Positions 17,362-24,918 of a stretch of 35,909 nucleotides of DNA are shown here, piece by piece. The DNA is from Rhodoplanes serenus. GTDB taxonomy: Bacteria > Pseudomonadota > Alphaproteobacteria > Rhizobiales > Xanthobacteraceae. The stretch covers positions 1-35,909 of the forward strand of contig CAMDFO010000044.1 in assembly GCA_945897515.1 (NCBI GenBank). The letters run 5' to 3'. Position numbers and translations under genes: made by a program. The notes under the pieces are model-generated. The model was not told the origin of the DNA. It made no database searches and worked only from the letters and a program-made list of their open reading frames with translations. Position 1 is the first letter of the stretch. Each line of letters opens with the position of its first letter.

Positions 17362-17702
17362 GCATGCTTTCACGCCGCACCAGTCCGCTTTGGCTTGCCG
17401 CCCTCGTTCATCGGCTATCGGGTCTGGCGCTGGCGGCTTTCCTGCCGTTTCATTTCCTTGCGCTAGGTCTGGCGATATCCGGAGAGGCCCGGCTCGAAGG
17501 CTTCCTGCGCTGGGCCGATCAACCGCTGGTCAAACTGTCGGAAGGCCTGCTGGTTGGCTTGCTGGCGGTTCACATGCTGGGCGGATTGCGGCTGCTCGCG
17601 CTGGAGAACCTGGCGTGGCGCGAGGGGCAGACGCGGTTCGCGCTGCTCGCCGTCGCCGCGGCGATGGTCGTCGTATTCGTGTTCCTCGCGAGCGTGTTCT
17701 GA
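17358..17702 (+). CDS. SDH-like membrane anchor subunit 2 (cytochrome b type)
   Basis: The 114-residue protein has three membrane segments. Its motifs HRLSGLALAAFLPFHFLAL and VHMLGGLRLLALE match the SdhC signature H-R-x-[ST]-G and H-x(3)-G-x-R-x-L. Both anchors of this complex therefore look SdhC-like. It overlaps the previous gene by ATGA and is followed after 2 bases by the flavoprotein gene. Confidence 0.83.
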   Translation: MSMLSRRTSPLWLAALVHRLSGLALAAFLPFHFLALGLAISGEARLEGFLRWADQPLVKLSEGLLVGLLAVHMLGGLRLLALENLAWREGQTRFALLAVAAAMVVVFVFLASVF

Positions 17703-17704
17703 CC

Positions 17705-19441
17705 ATGGCAATCGAGCGCATCAGGACGGACATTCTGATTCTCGGCAGCGGCGGCGCCGGCCTGTTTGCCGCCCTGCATGCCCATGCCACGGCCCCCGCG
17801 CTCGACATTGCGGTGGCGACCAAGGGGCTGCTTGGAAAATGCGGCTGCACGCGCATGGTGCAGGGCGGCTACAACGTGGCGCTCAACCCCGGCGATTCCG
17901 TCGAGCGCCACTTCATGGACACGATCGAGGGCGGCAAGTGGCTGCCCAACCAGGAGCTGGCCTGGACGTTGGTGACCAAGGCGATCGAGCGCATCACCGA
18001 ACTGGAGAACGAGGTCGGCTGCTTCTTCGATCGCAATCCGGACGGCACGCTGCATGGCAAGGCCTTCGCCGGCCAGACCTTCGACCGCACCGTGCACAAG
18101 GGCGACCTGACCGGTATCGAGATCATCAGCCGCCTGATGGAGCAGGTCTGGGCGCGGCCCGGTATCCGCCGTCTCGAGGAGCAACGTGCGGTCGCGCTGA
18201 TCCCATCCAAGGACGGAGCATCGATCGCCGGCGTGCTGATGATCGATGTGCGGACCGGCGGGTTCCTGTTCGTCGAGGCGAGGGCGGTTCTGCTTGCGAC
18301 CGGCGGTGGTCCGACCATGTATCGCTATCACACGCCCTCGGGCGACAAGACCATGGATGGTCTCGCCATGGCGCTCCGCCTCGGCCTGCCGCTGCGCGAC
18401 ATGGAAATGGTGCAGTTCCATCCGACCGGCCTGTATGCTGGTCCCGACACCCGCATGACAGGGACGGTGCTGGAGGAGGGTCTGCGCGGCGCCGGCGGCT
18501 ATCTGCTCAACGGCGCCATGCACCGCTTCATGGGCGACTATGACCCGCATCTGGAACGGGCGACGCGAGACGTGGTCAGCCGCGCCATGTATGCGGAGAT
18601 GCGCGCCGGGCGGATCACGCCGAACGGCGGGCTCTATATCAAGATGAGTCATCTCGGTCCGGAAAACGTGCGCAAGCAATTCAAGGGCATGGTGGAGCGC
18701 TGCGACGATTGCGGGTTCGATCTGGCCGGCGGTCTGGTGGAAGTGGTGCCCACGGCGCACTACTTTATGGGTGGCGTGGTTTGCAACGTGGACACGTCCA
18801 CGGAATTGCCCGGCTTGTTTGTTGCGGGTGAGGACGCCAGCGGAATGCATGGCGCCAACCGGCTCGGCGGTAACGGCGTTGCCAATTCGACGGTTTTTGG
18901 CGGCATTGCCGGTGATACGATGCCGCACTGGCTCGCGGCCAACCCGGGCCATCGGGCGCCGGACGAAGCGCTGCTGGATGCCGAGGTGACGCGCGCGCTG
19001 CATCCGTTCACCGCGAAGGGTGGCGACGTCAACCGGCTGAGGGAAAGGCTGCTCGATACCATGTGGAACGATGTCGGCGTGCTCCGCGACCGCGCCGGTC
19101 TCGACCGGGCGCTGGCTGCACTTGACGAGATCGCGGCGGAGTTGATGGCGACCGGCGTGCCCGACGGCGACCGCGCCTTCAATCTCAGTTGGCACGATTG
19201 GCTCAACCTGCGCTCGCTGGTCGAGACAAGCCGCGTCATCGCGCTCGCCGCGCGCCAGCGCGAGAACAGCCGCGGCGCGCATTTCCGCGAGGATTTTCCC
19301 GAGCCCGGCGATTTGGCGAGCTCCACCTATACTGTCGCGCGCCAGAAGGACGGCCGGATCGAAATGACCGACCATCCGGTGCTGTTCACGATCGTGCGGC
19401 CCGGCGAATCGTTGCTCGTCGACAAGGCCGCCGCAGAATGA
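17705..19441 (+). CDS. SDH/fumarate-reductase-like flavoprotein subunit
   Basis: The 578-residue protein has the SdhA/FrdA fold: ADP-binding ILGSGGAGLFAAL at residues 12-24, and active-site blocks QFHPTGLYAG (H239), EGLRGAGGYLLN (R261), PTAHYFMGGVV (H352) and GANRLGGNG (R386). These four residues match the dicarboxylate-binding and proton-transfer residues of E. coli FrdA. The segment aligned with the covalent-FAD motif S-H-T-x-A-A-Q-G-G reads GCTRMVQGG, with C48 replacing the FAD-linking His. FAD is therefore non-covalent or linked differently. The GE of the usual RGEGG is GA. Together with the three genes upstream it should form a four-subunit membrane dehydrogenase. The substrate may be a substituted succinate rather than succinate. 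Confidence 0.88.
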   Translation: MAIERIRTDILILGSGGAGLFAALHAHATAPALDIAVATKGLLGKCGCTRMVQGGYNVALNPGDSVERHFMDTIEGGKWLPNQELAWTLVTKAIERITELENEVGCFFDRNPDGTLHGKAFAGQTFDRTVHKGDLTGIEIISRLMEQVWARPGIRRLEEQRAVALIPSKDGASIAGVLMIDVRTGGFLFVEARAVLLATGGGPTMYRYHTPSGDKTMDGLAMALRLGLPLRDMEMVQFHPTGLYAGPDTRMTGTVLEEGLRGAGGYLLNGAMHRFMGDYDPHLERATRDVVSRAMYAEMRAGRITPNGGLYIKMSHLGPENVRKQFKGMVERCDDCGFDLAGGLVEVVPTAHYFMGGVVCNVDTSTELPGLFVAGEDASGMHGANRLGGNGVANSTVFGGIAGDTMPHWLAANPGHRAPDEALLDAEVTRALHPFTAKGGDVNRLRERLLDTMWNDVGVLRDRAGLDRALAALDEIAAELMATGVPDGDRAFNLSWHDWLNLRSLVETSRVIALAARQRENSRGAHFREDFPEPGDLASSTYTVARQKDGRIEMTDHPVLFTIVRPGESLLVDKAAAE

Positions 19442-19451
19442 GAACCCCGAC

Positions 19452-20411
19452 ATGATCGCCAATTCCGCGCTCGAACGCACCGCCTTTGAGCTGATGACCA
19501 AGGCGGCCATCGAAATTCCCGACGATTATCTGGCCGGGCTGCGACGCTGCGCCGACACCGAGAAGGGCGATCTGTCGTCGTTCGTGATCCAGGCGATGCT
19601 GGAAAACTACGAAGCGGCGAAGGAAGACCGGCGCGCCATGTGCGGCGACACCGGCCTGCCGCGCTGGTACGTGAAGATCGGCAACGAAGCGCGCATCGAA
19701 GGCGGTCCCGTCGCGCTGGAAACCGCGCTGCGACGCGCCACCGCCACAGCCACCCACGAGGTGCCGCTGCGCCCGAACCGCGTGCACCCGCTCTGGCGGA
19801 CCGACCACAACAACAACGTCGGCATCAACGCCCCCGAGATCGAATATGCCTTCCATCCCGATGCGGATTGGATCGATCTGACCACGGTGCACAAAGGTGG
19901 CCTGTTCGGCTCCGATTACCGCATGTTGTTCCCAGGCGACGGCATCGAAGGCATCAGGCGTTTCTATCTCGACACGCTGATCGGGTTCGGCAAGCGTGGG
20001 CTCGCCTGTCAGCCGGCGATCGTCGGTGTTGGTCTCGGCGGCTCCAAGGACACCAGCGTCGTGCTCGGCAAGCAGGCCTCGTGCCTGCGCGTGGTCGGCT
20101 CGCGCAACCCTGATCCGAAAATTGCCGCGCTCGAAGACGAGTTGAAAGAGATCGGCAACTCGATCGGCATGGGCGCCATGGGGTTCATGGGCTCCTCCAT
20201 GGTGGTCGACTGCCACATCGAGGTCGGCTATTGCCACACCGGCGGCATGCCGATGTCGGTACACATGTTCTGCTTATCATCGCGGCGTTCCACGGCGCGC
20301 CTTTACCCGGACGGCCGTGTCGAGTTCCGCACCGATCCGGAATGGTTCACCGACTACAGCCGGCGCTCGACCGTGGAGTGGGCGCAGCCGATGGCCGAGG
20401 CGGCGGAGTGA
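19452..20411 (+). CDS. Class I fumarase / L-tartrate dehydratase-type alpha subunit
   Basis: The 319-residue protein matches the Fe-S hydro-lyase N-terminal domain of class I fumarase and TtdA. It shows AMCGDTGLPRWYVKIG (C64), LACQPAIVGVGLGGSKD (C186), and VDCHIEVGYCHTGGMPMSVHMFCLSSRR, where C274 is the likely third cluster ligand. These three Cys should hold a 4Fe-4S cluster with one open iron site for substrate. The enzyme family reversibly hydrates fumarate, mesaconate or similar, or dehydrates tartrate. It sits 10 bases after the flavoprotein gene, so the dehydrogenase product may be its substrate. Confidence 0.87.
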   Translation: MIANSALERTAFELMTKAAIEIPDDYLAGLRRCADTEKGDLSSFVIQAMLENYEAAKEDRRAMCGDTGLPRWYVKIGNEARIEGGPVALETALRRATATATHEVPLRPNRVHPLWRTDHNNNVGINAPEIEYAFHPDADWIDLTTVHKGGLFGSDYRMLFPGDGIEGIRRFYLDTLIGFGKRGLACQPAIVGVGLGGSKDTSVVLGKQASCLRVVGSRNPDPKIAALEDELKEIGNSIGMGAMGFMGSSMVVDCHIEVGYCHTGGMPMSVHMFCLSSRRSTARLYPDGRVEFRTDPEWFTDYSRRSTVEWAQPMAEAAE

Positions 20412-21091
20412 TGGCGATGGCAGGTTCCGGGCTCAAGACCGTCCACCTCAATCTTCCCGCGAGCACGGCCGATTTGCGCAAACTCGAAATCGGCTCCGTC
20501 GCCTATCTCACGGGGCGCGTGTTTACCGCGCGCGAGGGCGTGTACAAGCACGCGATCGAGGACGGCGCCGGCATGCCGGCCTCGCGCGAAACCCTGGGGC
20601 TCGCCAACTTCCACTGCTCGCCAGCGGCTTCCATCAATGCCGACGGCAGCCACACCGTCGGCGCTGTCACCGCGACAGCGTCGTTCCGTTTCGCCCGCTG
20701 GCTCGACGGCTGGCTCAAACTTTCCGGTTGCAACATCATCATTGGCAAGGGTGGAATGACCTCCGACATCTATCGGAACGCGTTCGTGCCCAACAACGCC
20801 GTCTATCTCACCACCGTCGGTTATGGCACCGGCGCCCTGCTGGGCCGCGGTATCAAGCGCGTGTCGGGTGTGTACTGGGCCAAGGAGCTCGGGCTGGCGC
20901 AGGCTGCGTGGGTGCTCGAGGTCGAAAATTTCGGGCCGTTCCTGGTGGAAAGCGACCTCGATGGAAAGTCGCTGTTCGAGCGTGAGAACGAGAAAATCGC
21001 GCCGGGACTGGCAAAGCTCTACGAAGGCACGCGACCTGCGACGCTCCGCCGTTATGGCGAGACCGATAATAAGACCGACGAAGTCATTTAG
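20411..21091 (+). CDS. Class I fumarase / L-tartrate dehydratase-type beta subunit
   Basis: The 226-residue protein matches the Fe-S hydro-lyase C-terminal domain. It shows IGSVAYLTGRVFTAREGVYKH, NIIIGKGGMTSDIYRNAF and VGYGTGALLGRGIKRVSGVYW. KGGM and the Tyr-containing segments lie near the active site in family members. It pairs with the alpha subunit, whose stop codon it overlaps (TGATG). A second ATG at 20417 is possible. Two-subunit organisation is typical of TtdAB and of archaeal/bacterial class I fumarases, and sequence alone does not fix the substrate. Confidence 0.87.
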   Translation: MAMAGSGLKTVHLNLPASTADLRKLEIGSVAYLTGRVFTAREGVYKHAIEDGAGMPASRETLGLANFHCSPAASINADGSHTVGAVTATASFRFARWLDGWLKLSGCNIIIGKGGMTSDIYRNAFVPNNAVYLTTVGYGTGALLGRGIKRVSGVYWAKELGLAQAAWVLEVENFGPFLVESDLDGKSLFERENEKIAPGLAKLYEGTRPATLRRYGETDNKTDEVI

Positions 21092-21191
21092 ATCAAAATC
21101 CCTGCCGAGCCTGCTTGAGTGAAGTCAATCTCGGCCCTAACGGTGTCCGCGCTGCACCGTTCATCCCTCAAACCACGGACCAGCCTAGCGC

Positions 21192-22175
21192 ATGACTGAA
21201 CGGCCAGACCTGCGGGTCCGTGACATCGGAAGTTTTTTCGTCGGCGGCGCTCAAATGCAGATGTCCGGCCGGCCGGTCGGGACAGTCCAGTACGCGCAGG
21301 GTGCTGCTCCGGTTAGTGTCGATCCCAATGGGACGTACATCAGCGGCCAAGTCTACGTTCAATATGTGCTGCTCGCGAATTCCAGCCGGCTGCCGATCCT
21401 TTTTCTCAATGGCGGCACGTTCACCGGCGCGATGTGGGAGACGACTCCCGACGGCCGTCCGGGCTGGCAACGATTGTTTCTCGACAAGGGCTACAGCTCT
21501 TATTTGACCGATGCCGTCGGCAAGGGCCGCGCATCGTACGCGCCCTTTCCGGAAATATTTGCAGCTCCGCCGGTTTTCCGACCGCTCGAAGAAACTTGGA
21601 AGCTGCTGCGCATCGGTCCCCGCTATACGCCCGATCCGGCTGCGCGCGAGACGTTCCCAGGTGTGCAGTTTCCGATCGATCATTTCGACGCGTTCGCCAG
21701 ACAGGGCGTGCCGCGCTTCCCGGGGCAGGATTCTGTCGAGTTGGCGGCCTATGACGACCTGCTCGATCGCATCGGGCGCTGTATCGTCGTTGCACAAAGC
21801 TCGGGTGGCTATTTCGCGACGCTGCTGGCCTCGAAGCGGCCGCGCGACATCGCAGCCATTGTCACCGTCGAACTGACGGCGGTCCCGGACACCGCCACGG
21901 CCGGCATGGCGGCGCTGGCGGCCGTGCCCCAGCTTATCCTCTGGGGCGACAACATTCCGACTTCGCCGATGTGGATGTCGAACAAGGAAACCGTCAGACG
22001 CTATGCCGACGCGGTCAATAGCCGGGGCGGGCGCGTGGATATTCTCGACCTTCCGGCCCGTGGAGTTGCCGGCAACTCGCACCAGATGATGATGGATTGC
22101 AACAACGACGTCCTGGCCGATCTGGTTGCCGCATGGTTGGACGACCTGCCGGATATGCAAGCCAATCCACGATAG
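21192..22175 (+). CDS. Alpha/beta hydrolase (esterase-like)
   Basis: The 327-residue protein has an alpha/beta-hydrolase pattern. An oxyanion-hole strand (ILFLNGGTFTGAMWE) comes near residues 70-83. The nucleophile elbow VAQSSGGYFA follows with S203 as likely nucleophile, then a strand PQLILWGDN and a late His in GNSHQMMMD (H297). The Gly before the serine elbow is Ala. No signal peptide is visible, so it acts in the cytoplasm. It follows the fumarase genes after 100 bases on the same strand and converges on the NMT1-like gene. It could hydrolyse an ester or lactone that feeds the pathway. Substrate unknown. Confidence 0.78.
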   Translation: MTERPDLRVRDIGSFFVGGAQMQMSGRPVGTVQYAQGAAPVSVDPNGTYISGQVYVQYVLLANSSRLPILFLNGGTFTGAMWETTPDGRPGWQRLFLDKGYSSYLTDAVGKGRASYAPFPEIFAAPPVFRPLEETWKLLRIGPRYTPDPAARETFPGVQFPIDHFDAFARQGVPRFPGQDSVELAAYDDLLDRIGRCIVVAQSSGGYFATLLASKRPRDIAAIVTVELTAVPDTATAGMAALAAVPQLILWGDNIPTSPMWMSNKETVRRYADAVNSRGGRVDILDLPARGVAGNSHQMMMDCNNDVLADLVAAWLDDLPDMQANPR

Positions 22176-22199
22176 CGCCGCGGACCGGTCGAGCCGACC

Positions 22200-23090
22200 T
22201 CAGCTCAGAGACGCCTTTGCTTGCCGTAGATATTCGCGGGCGACATAGCGGTCGACCTCGAAGCTGGTGTTGGGCGGCACAAGGCCGTCGTCCTGCAAAT
22301 TGCGGAAAACCTTGGCGAGTCCGATATCCGACCAGTTCAGTTCCGGATCGAGAATGCCGAGGCTGGCGGTTTCGCGGAGCGCCTGAAGTGCGTAGGCTTT
22401 CTCGGTCCGAAGCTCGCTCGCGATGATGTCAGAAGCCGCGTCTGGGTTGGTCAATGCGAACCGCTGGGCACGCAGCAGCGCGCGAAGGATGCTGACGGCA
22501 AGCCGCGGCTCGCGGGCGGCCCATTCGACGTTGGCATTCAGCGTTGTGAACTGGTAGTCGGGCTCGTAGACGCCGGTCCATCCGAGATTGGTATAGCCCT
22601 GCGCCTCGGCCTCGTAGTTGAGCGGCATGGGCTGCAGACCCACGTCGATCTTACGTTCCGCGAGCAGCTTGATGCGGGTCGGTGCTCCCCCGATTTCCAC
22701 GATCTTGTAGTCGGACGGCGTCAGCCCGCCTGCTGCGGCGATCTTCGGAATGAATTTCGAGCTGCCCTCCCGAAGCGAGAGCACGCCGAAGGTCTTGCCG
22801 CGCAGATCGGCCAAAGTCTTGATCTCGGGCTGGGCGATGACGAACAGCGGCGGCTTGCGCGCATTGCCGGCCAGGATGCGCAAAGGGCCGCCGGCGTGAA
22901 CATCGATCATGACGCCTTCGGCCGGATCGATCGACATCAGCGTCTCGCCCGAGCGCAGCCGGGCCTTGATCTGCTCTCCGCTGCCGATGATCTCAAGGTG
23001 AGGCGCGATGCCCTCGTCCTGGAAGAACCCGCGATACTCGGCGATCCAATAGGGCAGGGCGAACAGCGTGCGCGACGGCGTAGCGAACAT
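22200..23090 (-). CDS. NMT1/THI5-like ligand-binding protein without signal peptide
   Basis: The 296-residue protein has the periplasmic-binding-protein fold of the NMT1/SsuA type: LFALPYWIAEYRGFFQDEGI at the N-terminus, KTLADLRGKTFGVLS in the middle, and APTRIKLLAERKIDVGLQPM. It begins directly in the first fold strand with no hydrophobic leader. A GGAG site 6 bases upstream supports ATG 23090, so the missing leader is not a start error. It is thus probably cytoplasmic or a non-transport protein. It lies 50 bases after the MarR gene on the same strand and resembles the gene at 26158-27066. It may act as a ligand sensor or an enzyme. Confidence 0.82.
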   Translation of the reverse strand: MFATPSRTLFALPYWIAEYRGFFQDEGIAPHLEIIGSGEQIKARLRSGETLMSIDPAEGVMIDVHAGGPLRILAGNARKPPLFVIAQPEIKTLADLRGKTFGVLSLREGSSKFIPKIAAAGGLTPSDYKIVEIGGAPTRIKLLAERKIDVGLQPMPLNYEAEAQGYTNLGWTGVYEPDYQFTTLNANVEWAAREPRLAVSILRALLRAQRFALTNPDAASDIIASELRTEKAYALQALRETASLGILDPELNWSDIGLAKVFRNLQDDGLVPPNTSFEVDRYVAREYLRQAKASLS

Positions 23091-23140
23091 GGACGGCTCC
23101 GGAGCGACAATTGGGTTGGCCGGGCCTTTCGGCTGCGGCG

Positions 23141-23773
23141 TTACAAATCGTGGTTGCCTGCGATCTCGCCGTTGAGCGCCTCGGCCATATTGTTCCTGAT
23201 CTTGTCCAACGTTGCGCGGACGATTGTCAGATTGCGTTCCGAGATTCCTTTGACGCCGAGGGCATGCAGTTCGAACGCGTGAGGCAATAGTTCATCGCGC
23301 AACGCATAGCCTTTTGGCGTGATGAAAATATGGATGCGGCGAAGATTCTTCTTGTCCCGGACGCGCCGGATGTAGCCGCTCCGTTCGAGTCCTCCCAGCG
23401 CCATCACCGCCGCCGGCTCGGCGGCTTCGATCCGCTTGCACAATTCGCGTTGCGTGATGCCGTCTTCCAGCCATAGGGCGCGGAGGAAAAACCAATGCGA
23501 GATTCCGAGCCCGTAGTTCCGCATCCGGCTCTGCATGCCGAGTCGAAAGTATCGGGCGGTGCGCCGGAGCAGGAACGGGATGCTGTTTTCAAGCGGGTCG
23601 TGGATCGATTCCTTGGGCCCCACGACATGGCTGCCGCGCTCGCGGTTCGAAGCTGCCTGAGCAGACGGTCGCGGCGCTTTGCGGGTCCGCCGTTGGGCGC
23701 GCGGCTTCGACCGTGACGCTTGTTTCGCTTTTCGCGGCAAGTCCGATGTCCCCGATCGCGGATGCGAATTCAA
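23141..23773 (-). CDS. MarR-family transcriptional regulator
   Basis: The 210-residue protein has a MarR winged helix: ISHWFFLRALWLEDGITQRELCKRI, AVMALGGLERSGYIRRVRDKKNLRRIHIFITPKGYAL (recognition helix and wing), and C-terminal dimerisation helices. About 50 N-terminal residues form a Lys/Arg/Pro-rich, probably disordered tail. The start is uncertain. A TTG at 23773 gives the full tail, while GTG 23623 would give a standard-length MarR. The gene diverges from the Bug/hydroxy-acid oxidase operon and the space between holds several palindromes. It probably represses both directions and responds to an acid or CoA ester. Confidence 0.83.
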   Translation of the reverse strand: MNSHPRSGTSDLPRKAKQASRSKPRAQRRTRKAPRPSAQAASNRERGSHVVGPKESIHDPLENSIPFLLRRTARYFRLGMQSRMRNYGLGISHWFFLRALWLEDGITQRELCKRIEAAEPAAVMALGGLERSGYIRRVRDKKNLRRIHIFITPKGYALRDELLPHAFELHALGVKGISERNLTIVRATLDKIRNNMAEALNGEIAGNHDL

Positions 23774-23814
23774 TATGAGAAGGCCCTGGAGTCCTATCGG
23801 CGTGCAACCGAGCG

Positions 23815-23864
23815 GTCAATCACGATTGACTTACTTAAATAAGTTAGCAATTCTTTCAAGAAAG
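23815..23864. promoter_or_regulatory. Palindrome cluster, candidate MarR operators and promoter
   Basis: Three palindromes lie nearly end to end in the MarR/Bug intergenic region. The first is a perfect 7-base-arm repeat GTCAATC-AC-GATTGAC (23815-23830). The second is an imperfect 16-base palindrome ACTTACTTAAATAAGT (23829-23844, one mismatched pair). The third is CTTTC-AA-GAAAG (23853-23864). A TTGACT -35-like box for the plus strand (23826-23831) overlaps the first two. The spacing and location fit autoregulation and control by the adjacent MarR protein. No clear -10 is seen. Confidence 0.55.
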
Positions 23865-23916
23865 CGAGCCGCAAAACGCCAAGAACGCGGCCGTTGAGCC
23901 GGTGGAGGAAAGGCAC

Positions 23917-24900
23917 ATGAGAAATACGGCATCCCGCATATTCGCTGCGGCTCTCGGTCTCGCGTTGACGGCTTTCGTGACGCAGGCACAAGCGCAGCAG
24001 GCCGGGTCCTGGCCGTCGAGGCCGATCCGCTTCATTGTCGGCGCGACAGCGGGCGGTCCGACCGACGTGGTCGCGCGCATTGTCGGCGCCGAACTGACAT
24101 CCACCCTCGGCCAACCGATCATAGTCGACAACCGGCCTGGTGCCGGCCACCAGATCGGAATGACGGCAATGGCCAATGCCGATCCGGACGGATACACGTT
24201 CGGCGTGGTCACCACGCCGTTCGTGATCAATCCAGCCGTCTACAAGAAGATGCCTTACGAGACCAAGGATCTGCAGCCGGTCAGTCTGCTCGCGTCCTCG
24301 CCGCTGATTCTTGTGGTGCATCCGAGCGTGCCCGCGAAATCCGTGAAGGAGCTTGTCGACTTGGCCAAGGCCAAGCCCGGCGAACTCAATATGGCGTCGG
24401 CGGGCAACGTCACCGGGCCGCATCTCGCGGGTGAACTGTTCCGCTCGATGGCTGGCATCAAGGTTCAGCACGTCGCGTATCGCGGAGGTCCGCAAGCAAC
24501 CACGGCCGTGATCCGCGGCGAGGCGCATTTCTTCTTCGACACGCCGTCCGGCGTCATGCCTCATGTCGAGAGCGGCGCCGTTCGCGCTCTCGCGCACACG
24601 TTCCCTGTGCCGGTCGCTCAGCTTCCAAAACTTCCGACGGTCGCCGAGACCGGATTCCCCGGCTACGAATTCCACGTCTGGACCGGCATCGTCGTTCCGG
24701 CTGCGGTCCCGAAGGAGATCGTGGACCGGATGGAGGCGGCGCTGCGCAAAGCCGTGCAGGTCGAAGCCGTCCGCAACCGGCTGGTGGCCGCCGGCTTTGT
24801 GCCGATGGGCACCTCATCGAAAGATTTCGGGACTTTGATCGGCAAGGAGCTCGCCAAGTGGCAGACTGTCGTCAAGGAAGCCGGAATCGCAGCCCAGTAG
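23917..24900 (+). CDS. Bug/TctC-family solute-binding protein
   Basis: The 327-residue protein has a signal peptide (MRNTASRIFAAALGLALTAF...AQA). Its family blocks are SRPIRFIVGATAGGPTD, VDNRPGAGHQIGMTAMA, PDGYTFGVV, HVAYRGGPQATTAVIRGEA and VPAAVPKEIVDRMEAAL. It is a periplasmic TTT-type receptor, with no membrane partners in the window. ATG 23917 is supported by GGAGGAAAGG upstream. It is the first gene of the operon controlled from the MarR intergenic region. Confidence 0.92.
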   Translation: MRNTASRIFAAALGLALTAFVTQAQAQQAGSWPSRPIRFIVGATAGGPTDVVARIVGAELTSTLGQPIIVDNRPGAGHQIGMTAMANADPDGYTFGVVTTPFVINPAVYKKMPYETKDLQPVSLLASSPLILVVHPSVPAKSVKELVDLAKAKPGELNMASAGNVTGPHLAGELFRSMAGIKVQHVAYRGGPQATTAVIRGEAHFFFDTPSGVMPHVESGAVRALAHTFPVPVAQLPKLPTVAETGFPGYEFHVWTGIVVPAAVPKEIVDRMEAALRKAVQVEAVRNRLVAAGFVPMGTSSKDFGTLIGKELAKWQTVVKEAGIAAQ

Positions 24901-24918
24901 GGTGTGCCAGACAACATC

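Noticed and set aside
17032..19441. Ordinary housekeeping sdhCDAB operon
   Set aside because: Gene order is B-C-D-A, the FAD-linking His is missing, and the neighbours are AcnX, SUOX and fumarase-like genes. A specialised paralogue is more likely, though this needs the whole genome to confirm.
17570..19510. 646-codon minus-strand open frame
   Set aside because: It is antisense to the SDH-like flavoprotein, which has complete active-site motifs.
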